Of a DNA stretch of 64,000 nt, positions 1 to 11,961 are shown one piece after another. The stretch spans positions 744,001 to 808,000 of the forward strand of contig NZ_JAPMLP010000001.1 of the NCBI RefSeq assembly GCF_026410285.1. Direction: 5' to 3'. Source of the DNA: Sulfitobacter sp. F26169L (GTDB lineage: Bacteria > Pseudomonadota > Alphaproteobacteria > Rhodobacterales > Rhodobacteraceae). The first letter of the stretch is position 1, and every line of letters starts with the position of its first letter. The position numbers were made by a program, and so were the translations under genes. A model generated the notes under the pieces. The model was not told the DNA's origin. It saw only the letters and a list, made by a program, of their open reading frames with translations, and ran no database searches.

Positions 1-264
1 AAAGGCGATTTCGCGCACGTTCCATTTGCGCGCCTCTAGCTGGTCAAGATACCTGCGCACCTCTTCGGCTGTAATATAGACAAGTGCGTCATTTGTCGGG
101 CTGGACAGGATATAACAGTTGGCGCATTCGATGTTGCACAATGTACCGGTGTTAAACCAGAGGGTTTGCGGATCATTCAGCGCAACGGTGGCACGTGCCT
201 CGCCAGCGGAGGTAAGTTGAGGGTCTGCAAATTTACCCTGATTTGCCAGTACATTGTCTTTCAT
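1..264 (-). CDS. Radical SAM protein, N-terminal part (cut by window edge)
   Basis: An ATG at 264 opens an 88-codon frame that runs off the left edge without a stop. Residues 43-50 read CNIECANC, the CxxxCxxC motif that binds the [4Fe-4S] cluster of radical SAM enzymes. The preceding segment (TLWFNTGTLC) is the usual first beta strand. The C-terminal part that would define the substrate is outside the window, so no specific function can be given. It is transcribed away from zwf, and the 248 bases between them hold the start regions of both. Confidence 0.75.
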   Translation of the reverse strand, partial: MKDNVLANQGKFADPQLTSAGEARATVALNDPQTLWFNTGTLCNIECANCYILSSPTNDALVYITAEEVRRYLDQLEARKWNVREIAF

Positions 265-512
265 CCGCCCGTCTCCGCCTTCCGTTTCCTGTTGCACTAG
301 ATGGGGTAGGCGGTTTGCAAAGGCAAGAAAAGACCAACAGGACCAACGCACGCTGTTGTGAACGGCAAGGTTTCCCATATGTTTACGCCGACCGGCAGAG
401 ACAGGTTGCATTGTTTCGCGTTATGCTGTGGCATCGCAATGCCACCGCGCTACAACCCGTCGGTATAGGACGTGTTCGTTGCGCGTAAAAATTAAATCAA
501 AGGCAGAATTCC

Positions 513-1982
513 ATGGCTTCACGTGTCATTCCCGTTGACGATTTCGATCTTGTAATCTTTGGCGGCACAGGTGATCTGGCGCGCCGCAAGATTTTACCGG
601 GGCTTTTCCGCCGGTTTTGCGCAGGGCAGATGCCGCCCAATGCCCGTGTGATCGGCGCTGCCCGCAGCAATCTGGACTCGGACAGCTACCGCCAGATGGT
701 GCGCGAGGCGATCGGGGAATTTGGCGGTGAGCAGGCGTGTGACGATGCGCATCTGGATGCGTTTCTGGCACGGCTCGAATATCTGGTGATCGACGCGCGC
801 GGCGATGACGGATGGGAAGAATTACAGACCATGATGCTGGGAACCGACCGCATCGAAGCGTATTATTTCTCTGTTTCGCCTGTGTTGTTCGGAGACATCG
901 CGGAGCGGCTGCAAAAATGGGGCATGGCGGACAGCCGCGCGCGCATCGTAGTCGAAAAGCCCTTTGGCCGTGATCTGCAAACCGCGCGCGCACTGAACAA
1001 AACACTCGCCACCTATTTCAACGAAGACCAGATTTACCGGATTGATCATTATCTCGGTAAGGAAACCGTACAAAACCTGATGGCTGTACGCTTTGGCAAT
1101 ATGTTGTTCGAGCCTCTGTGGAACAGCCAGTACGTGGACCATATCCAGATTACCGTCGCCGAGACAGTGGGTGTCGGGGGGCGGGGTGAATACTATGACA
1201 AGGCGGGCGCGATGCGCGATATGGTGCAGAACCATCTGATGCAGCTGTTGTGCCTGATCGCGATGGAGCCGCCCGCACGGTTTGCCCCCGATGCCGTACG
1301 TGATGAAAAGCTGAAAGTGATACGGGCGCTTGATCCGGTCGCGCCCTATCATATCGTGCGCGGCCAGTATCAGGCAGACCCCGAAAACGAGGTTGAGCGC
1401 CCCGGCTATCGCACCGCTGTAGACAACCCCAAATCACGCACTGAGTCATTCATCGCCCTGCGCACCGAGATCAGCAACTGGCGGTGGGCAGGCACGCCAT
1501 TCTATTTACGCACTGGCAAACGTCTTGCCGCGCGGTCTTCCGAAATTACCGTGGTGTTCAAAGATACCCCGCACAACATTTTTGGCGAAGATGCAGGCCG
1601 GCACCGCAATGTTCTTTCAATCCTGTTGCAACCCAACGAGGGTATCACATTGGGCGTGACCATCAAGGAGCCGGGACCGGGGGGAATGCGCCTGATTGAC
1701 GTACCCCTTGACATGAGCTTTGCTGAAACGCTTGGTGATGACGACGTAGATCATGTGGATGCTTACGAAAGGCTGATTATGGATGTCATACGGGGCAACC
1801 AGACCCTATTCATGCGCGGCGACGAAGTGGAAGCGGCATGGGCGTGGACTGATCCGATTATTGAGGGTTGGGAAGCACGTAACGACGTGCCGAAACCGTA
1901 TGACCATGGTAGCACGGGGCCAACAGACGCAACCGATCTGATGCGCAGGGAGGGCCGTAAATGGCAGAAGATAACACAATGA
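513..1982 (+). CDS. zwf: Glucose-6-phosphate 1-dehydrogenase
   Basis: Oxidises glucose 6-phosphate to 6-phosphogluconolactone with NAD(P)+, the entry to the Entner-Doudoroff and pentose phosphate routes in the cytosol. The 489-residue length fits the family. Residues 16-23 (FGGTGDLA) are the nucleotide-binding turn, and the active-site segment RIDHYLGKE starts at residue 176. It is the first gene of a zwf-pgl-pgi operon. Its stop overlaps the ATG of one possible pgl start (ATGA at 1979-1982), indicating translational coupling. Confidence 0.97.
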   Translation: MASRVIPVDDFDLVIFGGTGDLARRKILPGLFRRFCAGQMPPNARVIGAARSNLDSDSYRQMVREAIGEFGGEQACDDAHLDAFLARLEYLVIDARGDDGWEELQTMMLGTDRIEAYYFSVSPVLFGDIAERLQKWGMADSRARIVVEKPFGRDLQTARALNKTLATYFNEDQIYRIDHYLGKETVQNLMAVRFGNMLFEPLWNSQYVDHIQITVAETVGVGGRGEYYDKAGAMRDMVQNHLMQLLCLIAMEPPARFAPDAVRDEKLKVIRALDPVAPYHIVRGQYQADPENEVERPGYRTAVDNPKSRTESFIALRTEISNWRWAGTPFYLRTGKRLAARSSEITVVFKDTPHNIFGEDAGRHRNVLSILLQPNEGITLGVTIKEPGPGGMRLIDVPLDMSFAETLGDDDVDHVDAYERLIMDVIRGNQTLFMRGDEVEAAWAWTDPIIEGWEARNDVPKPYDHGSTGPTDATDLMRREGRKWQKITQ

Positions 1983-2653
1983 ATATAGTTGAATACCCCG
2001 ATCGCGACACATTGATGACCCAGGTAGCAGAGGTGCTGACAGCAGATCTTGCTACCGCGCTTGAGCGTAAACAGTCAGTGACGCTGGTAGTGCCGGGGGG
2101 CAGCACGCCGGGACCGGTATTTGACATCCTGAGCACCGCTGAAATCGACTGGACCCGCGTCCACATCCTGCTCAGTGATGAACGCTGGGTGCCCGAAGAT
2201 AACGCGCAATCAAATGCCGCCCTGATCCGCAAACGCTTGTTGGTAAACAAAGCAGCTGCAGCACGGTTCACACCCTATTTCCGCCCTGATGATGATATCG
2301 AAACGGCTGCACGATCTTTGTCAGGTGAATTAACAGGTTGCACTCCTTTCGATGTGTTATTGCTCGGCATGGGTGCAGACATGCACACTGCATCCTTGTT
2401 TCCCGATACATTAGCGCTGGCGGCTGCATTGAAATCAGATGCACAGATGTTTCTACCAGTGACCATAGCGGGGCAGGATACAGCACGTTTCACTTTAACC
2501 GCCCCGTCGCTGCGAAGCGCGCGCACAATTCGTTTGCTGGTCACCGGAGAAAACAAACGCAAGGCGTTAGCGCACGCGCTAACCCTGCCAGCAGCACAGG
2601 CTCCCGTGCAGATCGTACTGCCCCGGGCGACGATCCACTGGAGCGCGACATGA
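1961..2653 (+). CDS. pgl: 6-phosphogluconolactonase
   Basis: Hydrolyses 6-phosphogluconolactone, the zwf product. The protein has the family's VPGGSTP loop near residue 46, the LSDERWVP segment, and the GMGADMHTASLFP motif. There are two possible starts. ATG 1961 has a strong AGGGAGGG Shine-Dalgarno six bases upstream and overlaps zwf by 22 bases. ATG 1979 overlaps the zwf stop as ATGA and would give a protein six residues shorter. I list the first because of its ribosome site. The stop overlaps the pgi start by four bases. Confidence 0.93.
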   Translation: MAEDNTMNIVEYPDRDTLMTQVAEVLTADLATALERKQSVTLVVPGGSTPGPVFDILSTAEIDWTRVHILLSDERWVPEDNAQSNAALIRKRLLVNKAAAARFTPYFRPDDDIETAARSLSGELTGCTPFDVLLLGMGADMHTASLFPDTLALAAALKSDAQMFLPVTIAGQDTARFTLTAPSLRSARTIRLLVTGENKRKALAHALTLPAAQAPVQIVLPRATIHWSAT

Positions 2654-4239
2654 CACATTGGAATACCCTCGCCGCGCAGCACAGTGCAGTGGCGGACCGT
2701 CCGATAGTTTCTCTTTTTGACGATCCAGAACGCGCGCGGAACTTCAGCGCGCAGGCAGGAGATCTCTATTTCGACTATTCCAAAACCAATATCGATACCG
2801 CGACCCGCAATGCCCTACTGGAACTTGCCCGTGGTGCCGATGTGGAAAAAATGCGCGAGGCGATGTTTTCTGGCGCGCGGATAAACGGGACCGAAAATCG
2901 CGCCGTACTACACACCGCCCTTCGCAATCTTGATGGGAGCGCGATGATGGCGAATGGACGCGACGTGATGCCTTCCGTTCTCGATACGCTCGCCAGAATG
3001 CGCAGTTTCGCCGATCAGGTCCGCAACGGTTCCTTTACAGATGTGGTCAACATCGGCATCGGCGGTTCCGATCTGGGTCCGGCAATGACCGTGAGGGCTC
3101 TAACACCCTATCACGATGGCCCCCGTTGTCACTTTGTCTCGAACGTAGATGGTGCAGATATTGCCGACACCCTGCGCGGACTGGATGCAAAGACTACCCT
3201 GGTGATCGTGGCTTCCAAAACCTTCACAACTATAGAAACCATGACAAACGCGCGCACCGCAAGGGCATGGATGATTGATCACGGTGGCACCCCCGAAACC
3301 CAGTTTGCCGCTCTTAGCAGTGCAGAGGACAAGACTGCAGATTTCGGAATTGATCCCGCGCGCGTCTTCGGTTTCGCCGATTGGGTTGGCGGCCGCTATT
3401 CGGTTTGGGGGCCCATCGGGCTGTCGCTGATGATTGCCATTGGGCCAAAAGCGTTTGATGCGTTCCTGCGCGGCGGGCAGGCGATGGACATGCATTTCCG
3501 GGCCGCAGAACTGCATGAGAATATGCCTGTCCTGCTCGCTTTGGTCGGGATTTGGCACAACCAGATTTGCGGATACGCAACCCGCGCCGTGCTTCCCTAT
3601 GATGAACGGCTGGAACATCTGCCCGGCTACCTTCAACAACTGGAAATGGAGTCAAATGGCAAAGGCGTTCTGCGCGATGGCACACCCAGCCCGCGCAATA
3701 CCGGCCCTGTTGTATGGGGGGCGGCGGGTACAAACGGCCAGCACGCGTTTTATCAACTCATACACCAGGGGACCCGTGTGATCCCGTGTGAATTTATGAT
3801 CGCTGCCCAAGGGCATGAACCGGAACTGGAACATCACCACACCCTTTTGATCGCAAATTGCCTCGCCCAGTCCCAAGCACTCATGCAAGGGCGCGCGTTG
3901 GAAGAAGCACGCCAGATAGCCTCAGGCAAAGGCTTCACAGGCGGCGAGCTCGAAAAACAGGCGCGCCACAGGGTTTTCAGCGGCAACCGCCCGTCAACGA
4001 CGCTGCTCTACCCTCTGCTTGATCCTTTTACACTGGGCCAGATCATCGCGCTCTATGAACACCGTGTGTTCATCGAAGGAATAATCCTGCACATCAATTC
4101 TTTCGATCAATGGGGTGTGGAGCTCGGCAAAGAGCTTGCCACCTCCCTGCAACCGGTCGTCGAAGGGGCACAATCCGCAAAAACGCAAGACCCGTCTACC
4201 AGATCATTGATCGATTTTATTCACCGCCACAGAAACTGA
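2650..4239 (+). CDS. pgi: Glucose-6-phosphate isomerase
   Basis: Interconverts glucose 6-phosphate and fructose 6-phosphate. In organisms relying on the Entner-Doudoroff route it mainly recycles fructose 6-phosphate to zwf. The frame is open further upstream, but ATG 2650 overlaps the pgl stop (ATGA) and gives 529 residues with the normal N-terminus. Family signatures are visible: NIGIGGSDLGP, a SKTFTTIET phosphate-binding segment, and GQHAFYQLIHQG. It is the last gene of the operon and is followed by a hairpin-rich repeat that may act as terminator. Confidence 0.97.
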   Translation: MTHWNTLAAQHSAVADRPIVSLFDDPERARNFSAQAGDLYFDYSKTNIDTATRNALLELARGADVEKMREAMFSGARINGTENRAVLHTALRNLDGSAMMANGRDVMPSVLDTLARMRSFADQVRNGSFTDVVNIGIGGSDLGPAMTVRALTPYHDGPRCHFVSNVDGADIADTLRGLDAKTTLVIVASKTFTTIETMTNARTARAWMIDHGGTPETQFAALSSAEDKTADFGIDPARVFGFADWVGGRYSVWGPIGLSLMIAIGPKAFDAFLRGGQAMDMHFRAAELHENMPVLLALVGIWHNQICGYATRAVLPYDERLEHLPGYLQQLEMESNGKGVLRDGTPSPRNTGPVVWGAAGTNGQHAFYQLIHQGTRVIPCEFMIAAQGHEPELEHHHTLLIANCLAQSQALMQGRALEEARQIASGKGFTGGELEKQARHRVFSGNRPSTTLLYPLLDPFTLGQIIALYEHRVFIEGIILHINSFDQWGVELGKELATSLQPVVEGAQSAKTQDPSTRSLIDFIHRHRN

Positions 4240-4243
4240 ATAA

Positions 4244-4309
4244 TTTCTTTTGGCTCTAAATATCCCGGGGGAATCGGGGCAACGCCCCGATGGGGGCTGG
4301 CCCCCTGAA
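4244..4309 (+). repeat. Intergenic repeat copy 1 (conserved core plus two hairpins)
   Basis: A core TTCTTTTGGCTCTAAATATC, followed by CCGGGGGAAT, is followed by two GC-rich hairpins (TCGGGGC/GCCCCGA and GGGGGC/GCCCCC). It lies directly after pgi. The same core and two-hairpin layout recurs at 20,542-20,603, and a short inverted core occurs at 28,371-28,393. The hairpins have no clear U tract, so terminator function is only possible. Confidence 0.75.
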
Positions 4310-4325
4310 CACCGCCAAACACGTG

Positions 4326-5591
4326 TCACATCATGTCCGGCGCCCGCCCGACCCGATTTGCCAGCCGTGCCACCGTCAATCCCTGCACAATAATTGAAAA
4401 GATAACGACAACATAGGTGCAGGTCAGGATCAGCGGTTTCCACTCGCTTTCAGGCAGGGACAGCGCAAGCGCCACCGAGATTCCACCCTTCAATCCGCCC
4501 CAAGTCATAATCGGCACCACACCCGCGTTGAAACGCCGGAACGGGCGCAACAAGGTGATCGGCACCGCCACCGCCACAAACCGCGCCAGCAGGGCCAGCG
4601 CAATCGCTGCCGTTGCAGTCAGCAAAACATCATCGTCAAATGCAATCGCAAAGACTTCAAACCCGATCAGCAAAAACAGGACAGCATTTAATATTTCGTC
4701 GATCAACTCCCAAAAACCCGCAACATAGCTGCGTGTCTGCTCGGACATCCCCTGGGATGTGCCCACATCCCCGATCAGCAAACCTGCACAAACCGCCATG
4801 ATCGGCGCGGACACATGCAGCCAGACCGCCAGTTCGTATCCGCCAAAAGCCAGCCCGAGTGTGAGCAACACTTCAAGCGGATAGTCGTCAATCCGGCGCA
4901 TCACCCGAAACGTCAGCCAGCCCAGAACAATGCCAAGAACGGCACCGCCAACAGCTTCCTGAACGAATAATATCGCGGCACCGGTCAGCGGATCACCGGC
5001 AGGGCCATGGCCGTCACTCTGGGGAAAAGCCAGACCGACAAGCACCAGAAAAACAACGTATCCGACGCCATCGTTAAACAGGCTTTCACCTGCAATCTTC
5101 GTCTCCAGCGCCTGGGGCAGATCCGCCTCGCGCAACACGCCCAATACAGCAACCGGATCGGTCGGAGAGATCAGCGCTCCGAACACCATCGCTACCAGCA
5201 ACGGCATTCCTGTCAGCCACGAAAAACCGACCCCTACAATCATCGTGGACAGCGCAATGCCCAATGTGGCCATCAAAAACACCGGACGCCACTCGGCGCG
5301 CAAATCCCCCAGTTTCACATGCAAGGCACCGGCAAACAGCAAAAGCCCCAACATGCCTTCCAGCAAAGCTTCGGAAAAATCGATACCGGTGACGATGTTG
5401 CGCACGGTATCCGCAATTTCCAACGCCGGAACCAGCAGATCAACACCCAAAAGAACAAAGGATGCCACAAGTGACACCACCAGCACGCCGATTGCGGAGG
5501 GCAGGCGCAGATAGAGGTGGTTGATGGCACCAAACACGCCGGCAAGCACAATCAGCAGGGAGGTGATCTGGAGAAAATTCACTACATGCAT
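4326..5591 (-). CDS. CPA1-family Na+/H+ antiporter
   Basis: A 421-residue integral membrane protein with about 11-12 hydrophobic segments spread over its length. It exchanges cytoplasmic protons and sodium or potassium across the inner membrane. Mid-protein segments GALISPTDPVAVLGVL and GESLFNDGVGYVVF are characteristic of NhaP/CPA1 transporters, with the ND pair as the ion-binding acidic site. The C-terminal regulatory domain found in some relatives is absent. It is convergent with pgi and transcribed alone. The exact ion cannot be read from sequence. Confidence 0.9.
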   Translation of the reverse strand: MHVVNFLQITSLLIVLAGVFGAINHLYLRLPSAIGVLVVSLVASFVLLGVDLLVPALEIADTVRNIVTGIDFSEALLEGMLGLLLFAGALHVKLGDLRAEWRPVFLMATLGIALSTMIVGVGFSWLTGMPLLVAMVFGALISPTDPVAVLGVLREADLPQALETKIAGESLFNDGVGYVVFLVLVGLAFPQSDGHGPAGDPLTGAAILFVQEAVGGAVLGIVLGWLTFRVMRRIDDYPLEVLLTLGLAFGGYELAVWLHVSAPIMAVCAGLLIGDVGTSQGMSEQTRSYVAGFWELIDEILNAVLFLLIGFEVFAIAFDDDVLLTATAAIALALLARFVAVAVPITLLRPFRRFNAGVVPIMTWGGLKGGISVALALSLPESEWKPLILTCTYVVVIFSIIVQGLTVARLANRVGRAPDMM

Positions 5592-5648
5592 TCCTTTTGG
5601 GAGTTCGTCCTAGGTTGCATGGCGTGGGCCTGTGCGCAACAATTTACC

Positions 5649-6128
5649 TTATGGTGGCGTTGCCCCATCCAGTTCTACAAAACTTTTCCTGAAATTCTGG
5701 GGGATCGGGCGGCGGCTGTTTCCGTCAGGCTCCAGCATAACCATGACACAATCGAATGTGGCGCGCAGTGTACCGGCGGCCCAAATTTCCTGATGCAAAC
5801 TGTAGGAGGTATTGCGAAACGCCTTGCAGCCGCATGTGGCAACATAGGCTTCATCCGGAAGAACTTCCCTGATGTAGTGGACTTCACCGGACCGCACGAC
5901 AGTGCGCGGGGCATCCGGTGCGGCATCGCTTTGCCAAAGCCCGCGCTGGCGGAAGTATTCCACCCGCGCCCTTTCGAACCATTCGAGATAGGCGACATTA
6001 TTGACATGTTTTAACACATCAAGTTCGGAAAAGCGGACCCGATCCGCAATGGCGACAGGTTGAGGCGTCTGTAGACCACAGACGCGCTGCTGCTCGGGGC
6101 TTAACGGGGTCAGAAAGGGCATATTCAT
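5649..6128 (-). CDS. Hotdog-fold acyl-CoA thioesterase (4HBT/YbgC-like)
   Basis: A 159-residue protein of the 4-hydroxybenzoyl-CoA thioesterase superfamily. RVRFSELDVLKHVNNVAYLEWFERARVEYF (residues about 31-60) is the typical hotdog helix region, with the acidic catalytic residue in SELD and the HVNN segment. These proteins hydrolyse short or medium acyl-CoA esters in the cytosol, but the substrate cannot be predicted. It lies upstream of the antiporter on the same strand, 57 bases away. The operon relation is uncertain. Confidence 0.85.
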   Translation of the reverse strand: MNMPFLTPLSPEQQRVCGLQTPQPVAIADRVRFSELDVLKHVNNVAYLEWFERARVEYFRQRGLWQSDAAPDAPRTVVRSGEVHYIREVLPDEAYVATCGCKAFRNTSYSLHQEIWAAGTLRATFDCVMVMLEPDGNSRRPIPQNFRKSFVELDGATPP

Positions 6129-6729
6129 ACTCGTGAGTATTAACCTTTGATTTTACAGACAACAACAGCGCAACAGCTGCTACTTAGATCAATATATTTG
6201 ACTGACTTGGCACGGAGCGTCCAACCAGAGCAAGAGGCCGCATTAAATGATACTCCCTCTATATTCCGGCGTGATTGACGGTTGGGCAACGCCAGCAGGG
6301 CAGCACCCTGACAACGCATATATTTACATGACTCTCGCCAAGTGATGTCGGATTTGGTCCGGCACACGGAGGCGGATGGATCCTGACCATGATGGCATAT
6401 CGGCCTATACGTTTTGAATCACGGACCTTGATGCAACGTGGCCCGGCGACTTGATTACAATCGCCATAAGGGCGGGTCGCGCGCAGAGCCGCTGACAGGT
6501 TTTTTCGCCCAATTCAATTATTTTTCCGCGTTCACTGCGATGACGTGGAATTTCGGCTAACCTCCTGCTCGACAATCCGCAGTCTTGCAGCAAAGCGACG
6601 GGTCGCTGAATAGCCAAGGCATTGGAGTGATCTATAATTGCCGGATTTACCGGTAGGGGGAAGCCTAACGGTTGCGCCCACAGCCGATTTCGCCGAAGCT
6701 CGCACATTGCCACGATATGGGGTCGCAAC
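6129..6729. other. Intergenic region with no recognised gene
   Basis: About 600 bases between the divergent thioesterase and arsC-like genes. Open frames of 75 and 108 codons exist on the minus strand, but neither has recognisable motifs or a convincing ribosome site. I see no tRNA, repeat or strong hairpin. It presumably contains the two divergent promoters and possibly decayed sequence. Confidence 0.5.
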
Positions 6730-7062
6730 ATGATAATTTATGGCTTGAATACCTGCGCGGTTTGCCAAAAGGCGCGCAAGGCGCTTTCAGCTGCGCACAA
6801 GGATGTGATATTTCGGGATGTTCGCGAAACCCCTTTGACCGAGGATGAACTGGAAGAGCTGATCGCCGAATTCGGCGACCGGCTAGTCGACCGCAGCACT
6901 AACGACTATCGCGCCCTGAACAGCTGGCTGAAAAATTCTGAAGCCGAAGCGCAGATTTCTGCGAAACCGAAAGTGATGGCGCGGCCGGTCATAAAACATG
7001 ACGGATCGTATTATCTGGGGTGGGACGACAAGGTTCAATCCGCATTGCTTAAAAGCGGTTAA
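6730..7062 (+). CDS. ArsC/Spx-family thioredoxin-fold protein
   Basis: A 110-residue protein starting MIIYGLNTCAVCQKARKAL. The N-terminal thioredoxin-like strand is followed by a CxxC pair (C9, C12), as in Spx/MgsR-type relatives. Most true arsenate reductases carry a single N-terminal cysteine. A later KPKVMARPVI segment matches the family's RP-containing loop. No arsenic genes are nearby, so a redox or glutaredoxin-like role is as likely as arsenate reduction. Confidence 0.8.
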   Translation: MIIYGLNTCAVCQKARKALSAAHKDVIFRDVRETPLTEDELEELIAEFGDRLVDRSTNDYRALNSWLKNSEAEAQISAKPKVMARPVIKHDGSYYLGWDDKVQSALLKSG

Positions 7063-7083
7063 GGAAGGGAGATGCCATAATTC

Positions 7084-7157
7084 TGGAGCGGGTAACGAGA
7101 ATCGAACTCGTAACTAAAGCTTGGGAAGCTGCCGTGATACCTTTTCACCATACCCGC
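7084..7157 (-). tRNA. tRNA-Gly (anticodon CCC)
   Basis: The reverse strand folds into a complete 74-nt cloverleaf: GCGGGTA/TACCCGC acceptor stem, GTGA/TCAC D stem, anticodon loop TTCCCAA, and a T arm with TTCGATT, ending in an encoded CCA. The anticodon stem has one C-T mismatch (28:42) beside a G-T pair. CCC reads GGG glycine codons. Confidence 0.93.
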
Positions 7158-7257
7158 GCACCAGTGAGAGTGGCCTAAGGCCCGCAGGCAAAAGCGTCAA
7201 GTAGATTTGCGGCGGATCGTCGTTTGACCCGCCGCGATTAAAGCCGGGCCTGCCCGG

Positions 7258-9300
7258 TTACCCCCGTCTTCTGCGCCGACCGCCACTGCCACCGCCATCA
7301 CCGCCGCCGGTGTTAAAGGTTGCCGTCGGCAGGGTGACGATTGAATTAAGGATGGGAAACGGCTCTACCGCGTTGGGAATGGCCGACGCATTGACGAAAT
7401 GCTCCTGAAAGCGCGGCTCGATGGCGGTTTCGATCTTGTGGATTTGCCGCACCGTTTCTTCGATTTCCGAACGCGCCTCACGGTTCAGCAGGGCGATACG
7501 CGCACCGGTTCCCGCCGCGTTGCCTGCCGAGGTTACCTTGTCCAGCGGCGCATCGGGTATCATGCCCAGCACCATCGCGTGTTTGGTCGAAATATGTGCA
7601 CCAAAGGCACCGGCCAGCACCACACGGTCTACCTTGTCGACGCCGAATTTATCCATCAGCAGACGCGCGCCCGAATATAGCGCCGCTTTGGCCATCTGGA
7701 TTTCGCGAATGTCACGGTTGGTCACGGTAATTTTTGGGCCGCCGTTATCGGTGCCGTCATACACAAGATAGCTGTTTGTGCGCCCGTCTGCGAAAACCGC
7801 CGCCGAACCCGTCTGCTCGGACGTGCCGATCAGACCGGGAGCATCCAGTATACCGTGCATCCGCATTTCAGCGACCATTTCAATGATGCCCGACCCGCAG
7901 ATGCCGGTTACGCCAGTCTGCGCAATGGCTGCATCAAAACCTTCTTCGGTTGACCACAAATCACAGCCAATCACCTTGAAACGCGGCAGTTTCGTAACCG
8001 CATCAATTTCCACCCGCTCGATCGCGCCGGGGGCCGCTCGCTGACCCGAGCTGATCTGCGCGCCCTCAAATGCAGGACCGGTTGGCGACGAGCAGGCCAG
8101 AACTTTTTCCTTGTTGCCCAGCAGGATTTCGGCGTTTGTGCCGACATCAACCACGAGAACCAGATCATCCGACGTTTGCGGGCTTTCCGACAACGCCACA
8201 GCGGCCGCATCTGCGCCTACATGGCCTGCGATGCAGGGCAACAAATAAACACGGGCAGATTGGTGGATATTCAAATCCAGATCATCGGCGCGCAGGCGCA
8301 TGGCGTTAGAAGTGGCCAGCGCAAACGGCGCTTGCCCCAACTCAAACGGATCAATCCCCAACAAAAGATGGTGCATCACCGGATTGCACACAAACACCGC
8401 ATCAACGATCAGGTTCTTGTCAATATTCGCCTCTGTCGCGATCTGGGTGAACAGCCCGCACATCCCCTCCCGTACTGCGGTGGTCATTTCGGCGGCACCA
8501 TTGGCATTCATCATGGAGTAGCTTACGCGGCTCATCAGATCTTCGCCAAAACGGATTTGCGGATTCATCACACCAGATGACGCGACAACTTCACCGGTTT
8601 GCAAATCACACAGATGCGCCGCGATGGTGGTTGAACCCAGATCAACTGCAACGCCGTAGATCGTACCATCGTAGAAGCCGGGCCAGACGTGCATGATACG
8701 CGGCTTGTTTTCATCATCCCCGAGGTGAATTGCCACCGTAACCTTCCAGTTACCTTTGCGCAGCACCGGTTGCATGACTTGCAGAATGTGCAAATCGGCG
8801 GTGACTTCGGTAATCTCCCATTGCTCCAGCAAAGCCTTTCGCAGGCGCTCCAGATCGCCGGAAGGGTCGTGCATGTCAGGCTCGGCGACCTCGACATAAT
8901 ACAGTTTGGTTGAGGGGTTGAGCGTGATGTCGCGAACCTCGGCACGTTTACGTACCACCTGTTTGTGTACCTGGCTTTCGGCAGGCACGTCGATGATCAC
9001 ATCCTTTTGCACAGTCGCCTGACACCCCAGACGGCGGCCTTTTTTCAGCCCGCGCTTTTCATCATAGCGCGCCTCGACCTTGTTCCATTCCGACAGCGCA
9101 TCCGCTTCGACATTTACGCCGTGTTTGGCAAATTCACCGTACCCCGGTGTGATCTGGCATTTGGAGCAGATGCCCCGCCCGCCGCAGACGGAATCAAGAT
9201 CAACGCCCAGTTGACGCGCCGCCGTAAGAACTGGCGTGCCGACAGGGAAACGCCCCCGCTTGCCGGAGGGAGTGAAAATTACAAGTGGATCATCGCTCAT
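7258..9300 (-). CDS. RACo-like ASKHA ferredoxin protein (corrinoid activation)
   Basis: A 680-residue protein with an N-terminal 2Fe-2S ferredoxin domain (C39, C45, C48 and a fourth cysteine near residue 93) and a large ASKHA ATPase-like domain with VAVDLGSTTIAAHL and VVDVGTNAEILLG phosphate loops. Proteins of this layout reductively reactivate the cobalt of corrinoid methyl-transfer proteins using ATP. A corrinoid one-carbon gene set lies 28 kb away (37,760-40,110) and is the likely partner. The C-terminus is an unusual glycine-rich stretch ending in RRRRRG. It lies 109 bases downstream of the ureohydrolase gene on the same strand. Confidence 0.88.
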   Translation of the reverse strand: MSDDPLVIFTPSGKRGRFPVGTPVLTAARQLGVDLDSVCGGRGICSKCQITPGYGEFAKHGVNVEADALSEWNKVEARYDEKRGLKKGRRLGCQATVQKDVIIDVPAESQVHKQVVRKRAEVRDITLNPSTKLYYVEVAEPDMHDPSGDLERLRKALLEQWEITEVTADLHILQVMQPVLRKGNWKVTVAIHLGDDENKPRIMHVWPGFYDGTIYGVAVDLGSTTIAAHLCDLQTGEVVASSGVMNPQIRFGEDLMSRVSYSMMNANGAAEMTTAVREGMCGLFTQIATEANIDKNLIVDAVFVCNPVMHHLLLGIDPFELGQAPFALATSNAMRLRADDLDLNIHQSARVYLLPCIAGHVGADAAAVALSESPQTSDDLVLVVDVGTNAEILLGNKEKVLACSSPTGPAFEGAQISSGQRAAPGAIERVEIDAVTKLPRFKVIGCDLWSTEEGFDAAIAQTGVTGICGSGIIEMVAEMRMHGILDAPGLIGTSEQTGSAAVFADGRTNSYLVYDGTDNGGPKITVTNRDIREIQMAKAALYSGARLLMDKFGVDKVDRVVLAGAFGAHISTKHAMVLGMIPDAPLDKVTSAGNAAGTGARIALLNREARSEIEETVRQIHKIETAIEPRFQEHFVNASAIPNAVEPFPILNSIVTLPTATFNTGGGDGGGSGGRRRRRG

Positions 9301-9409
9301 GTCATGTGGTCCTGATGTGGCTTTCTACACACAATAGCCTTGCGCGCAGGCAGGGTCGGCCTGCTGGCGTCACAAATTGGTGCAATGGCGTCATTCGAGT
9401 GGTTAGGCG

Positions 9410-11958
<2,549 letters not shown>

Positions 11959-11961
11959 GCC

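Noticed and set aside
6405..6731. 108-codon minus-strand frame before the ArsC/Spx-like gene.
   Set aside because: No motif, no good ribosome site, and it overlaps the start of the opposite gene.
6730..7062. Assignment as arsenate reductase arsC.
   Set aside because: The CxxC pair and lack of arsenic genes make an Spx-like redox role equally likely, so no symbol is given.
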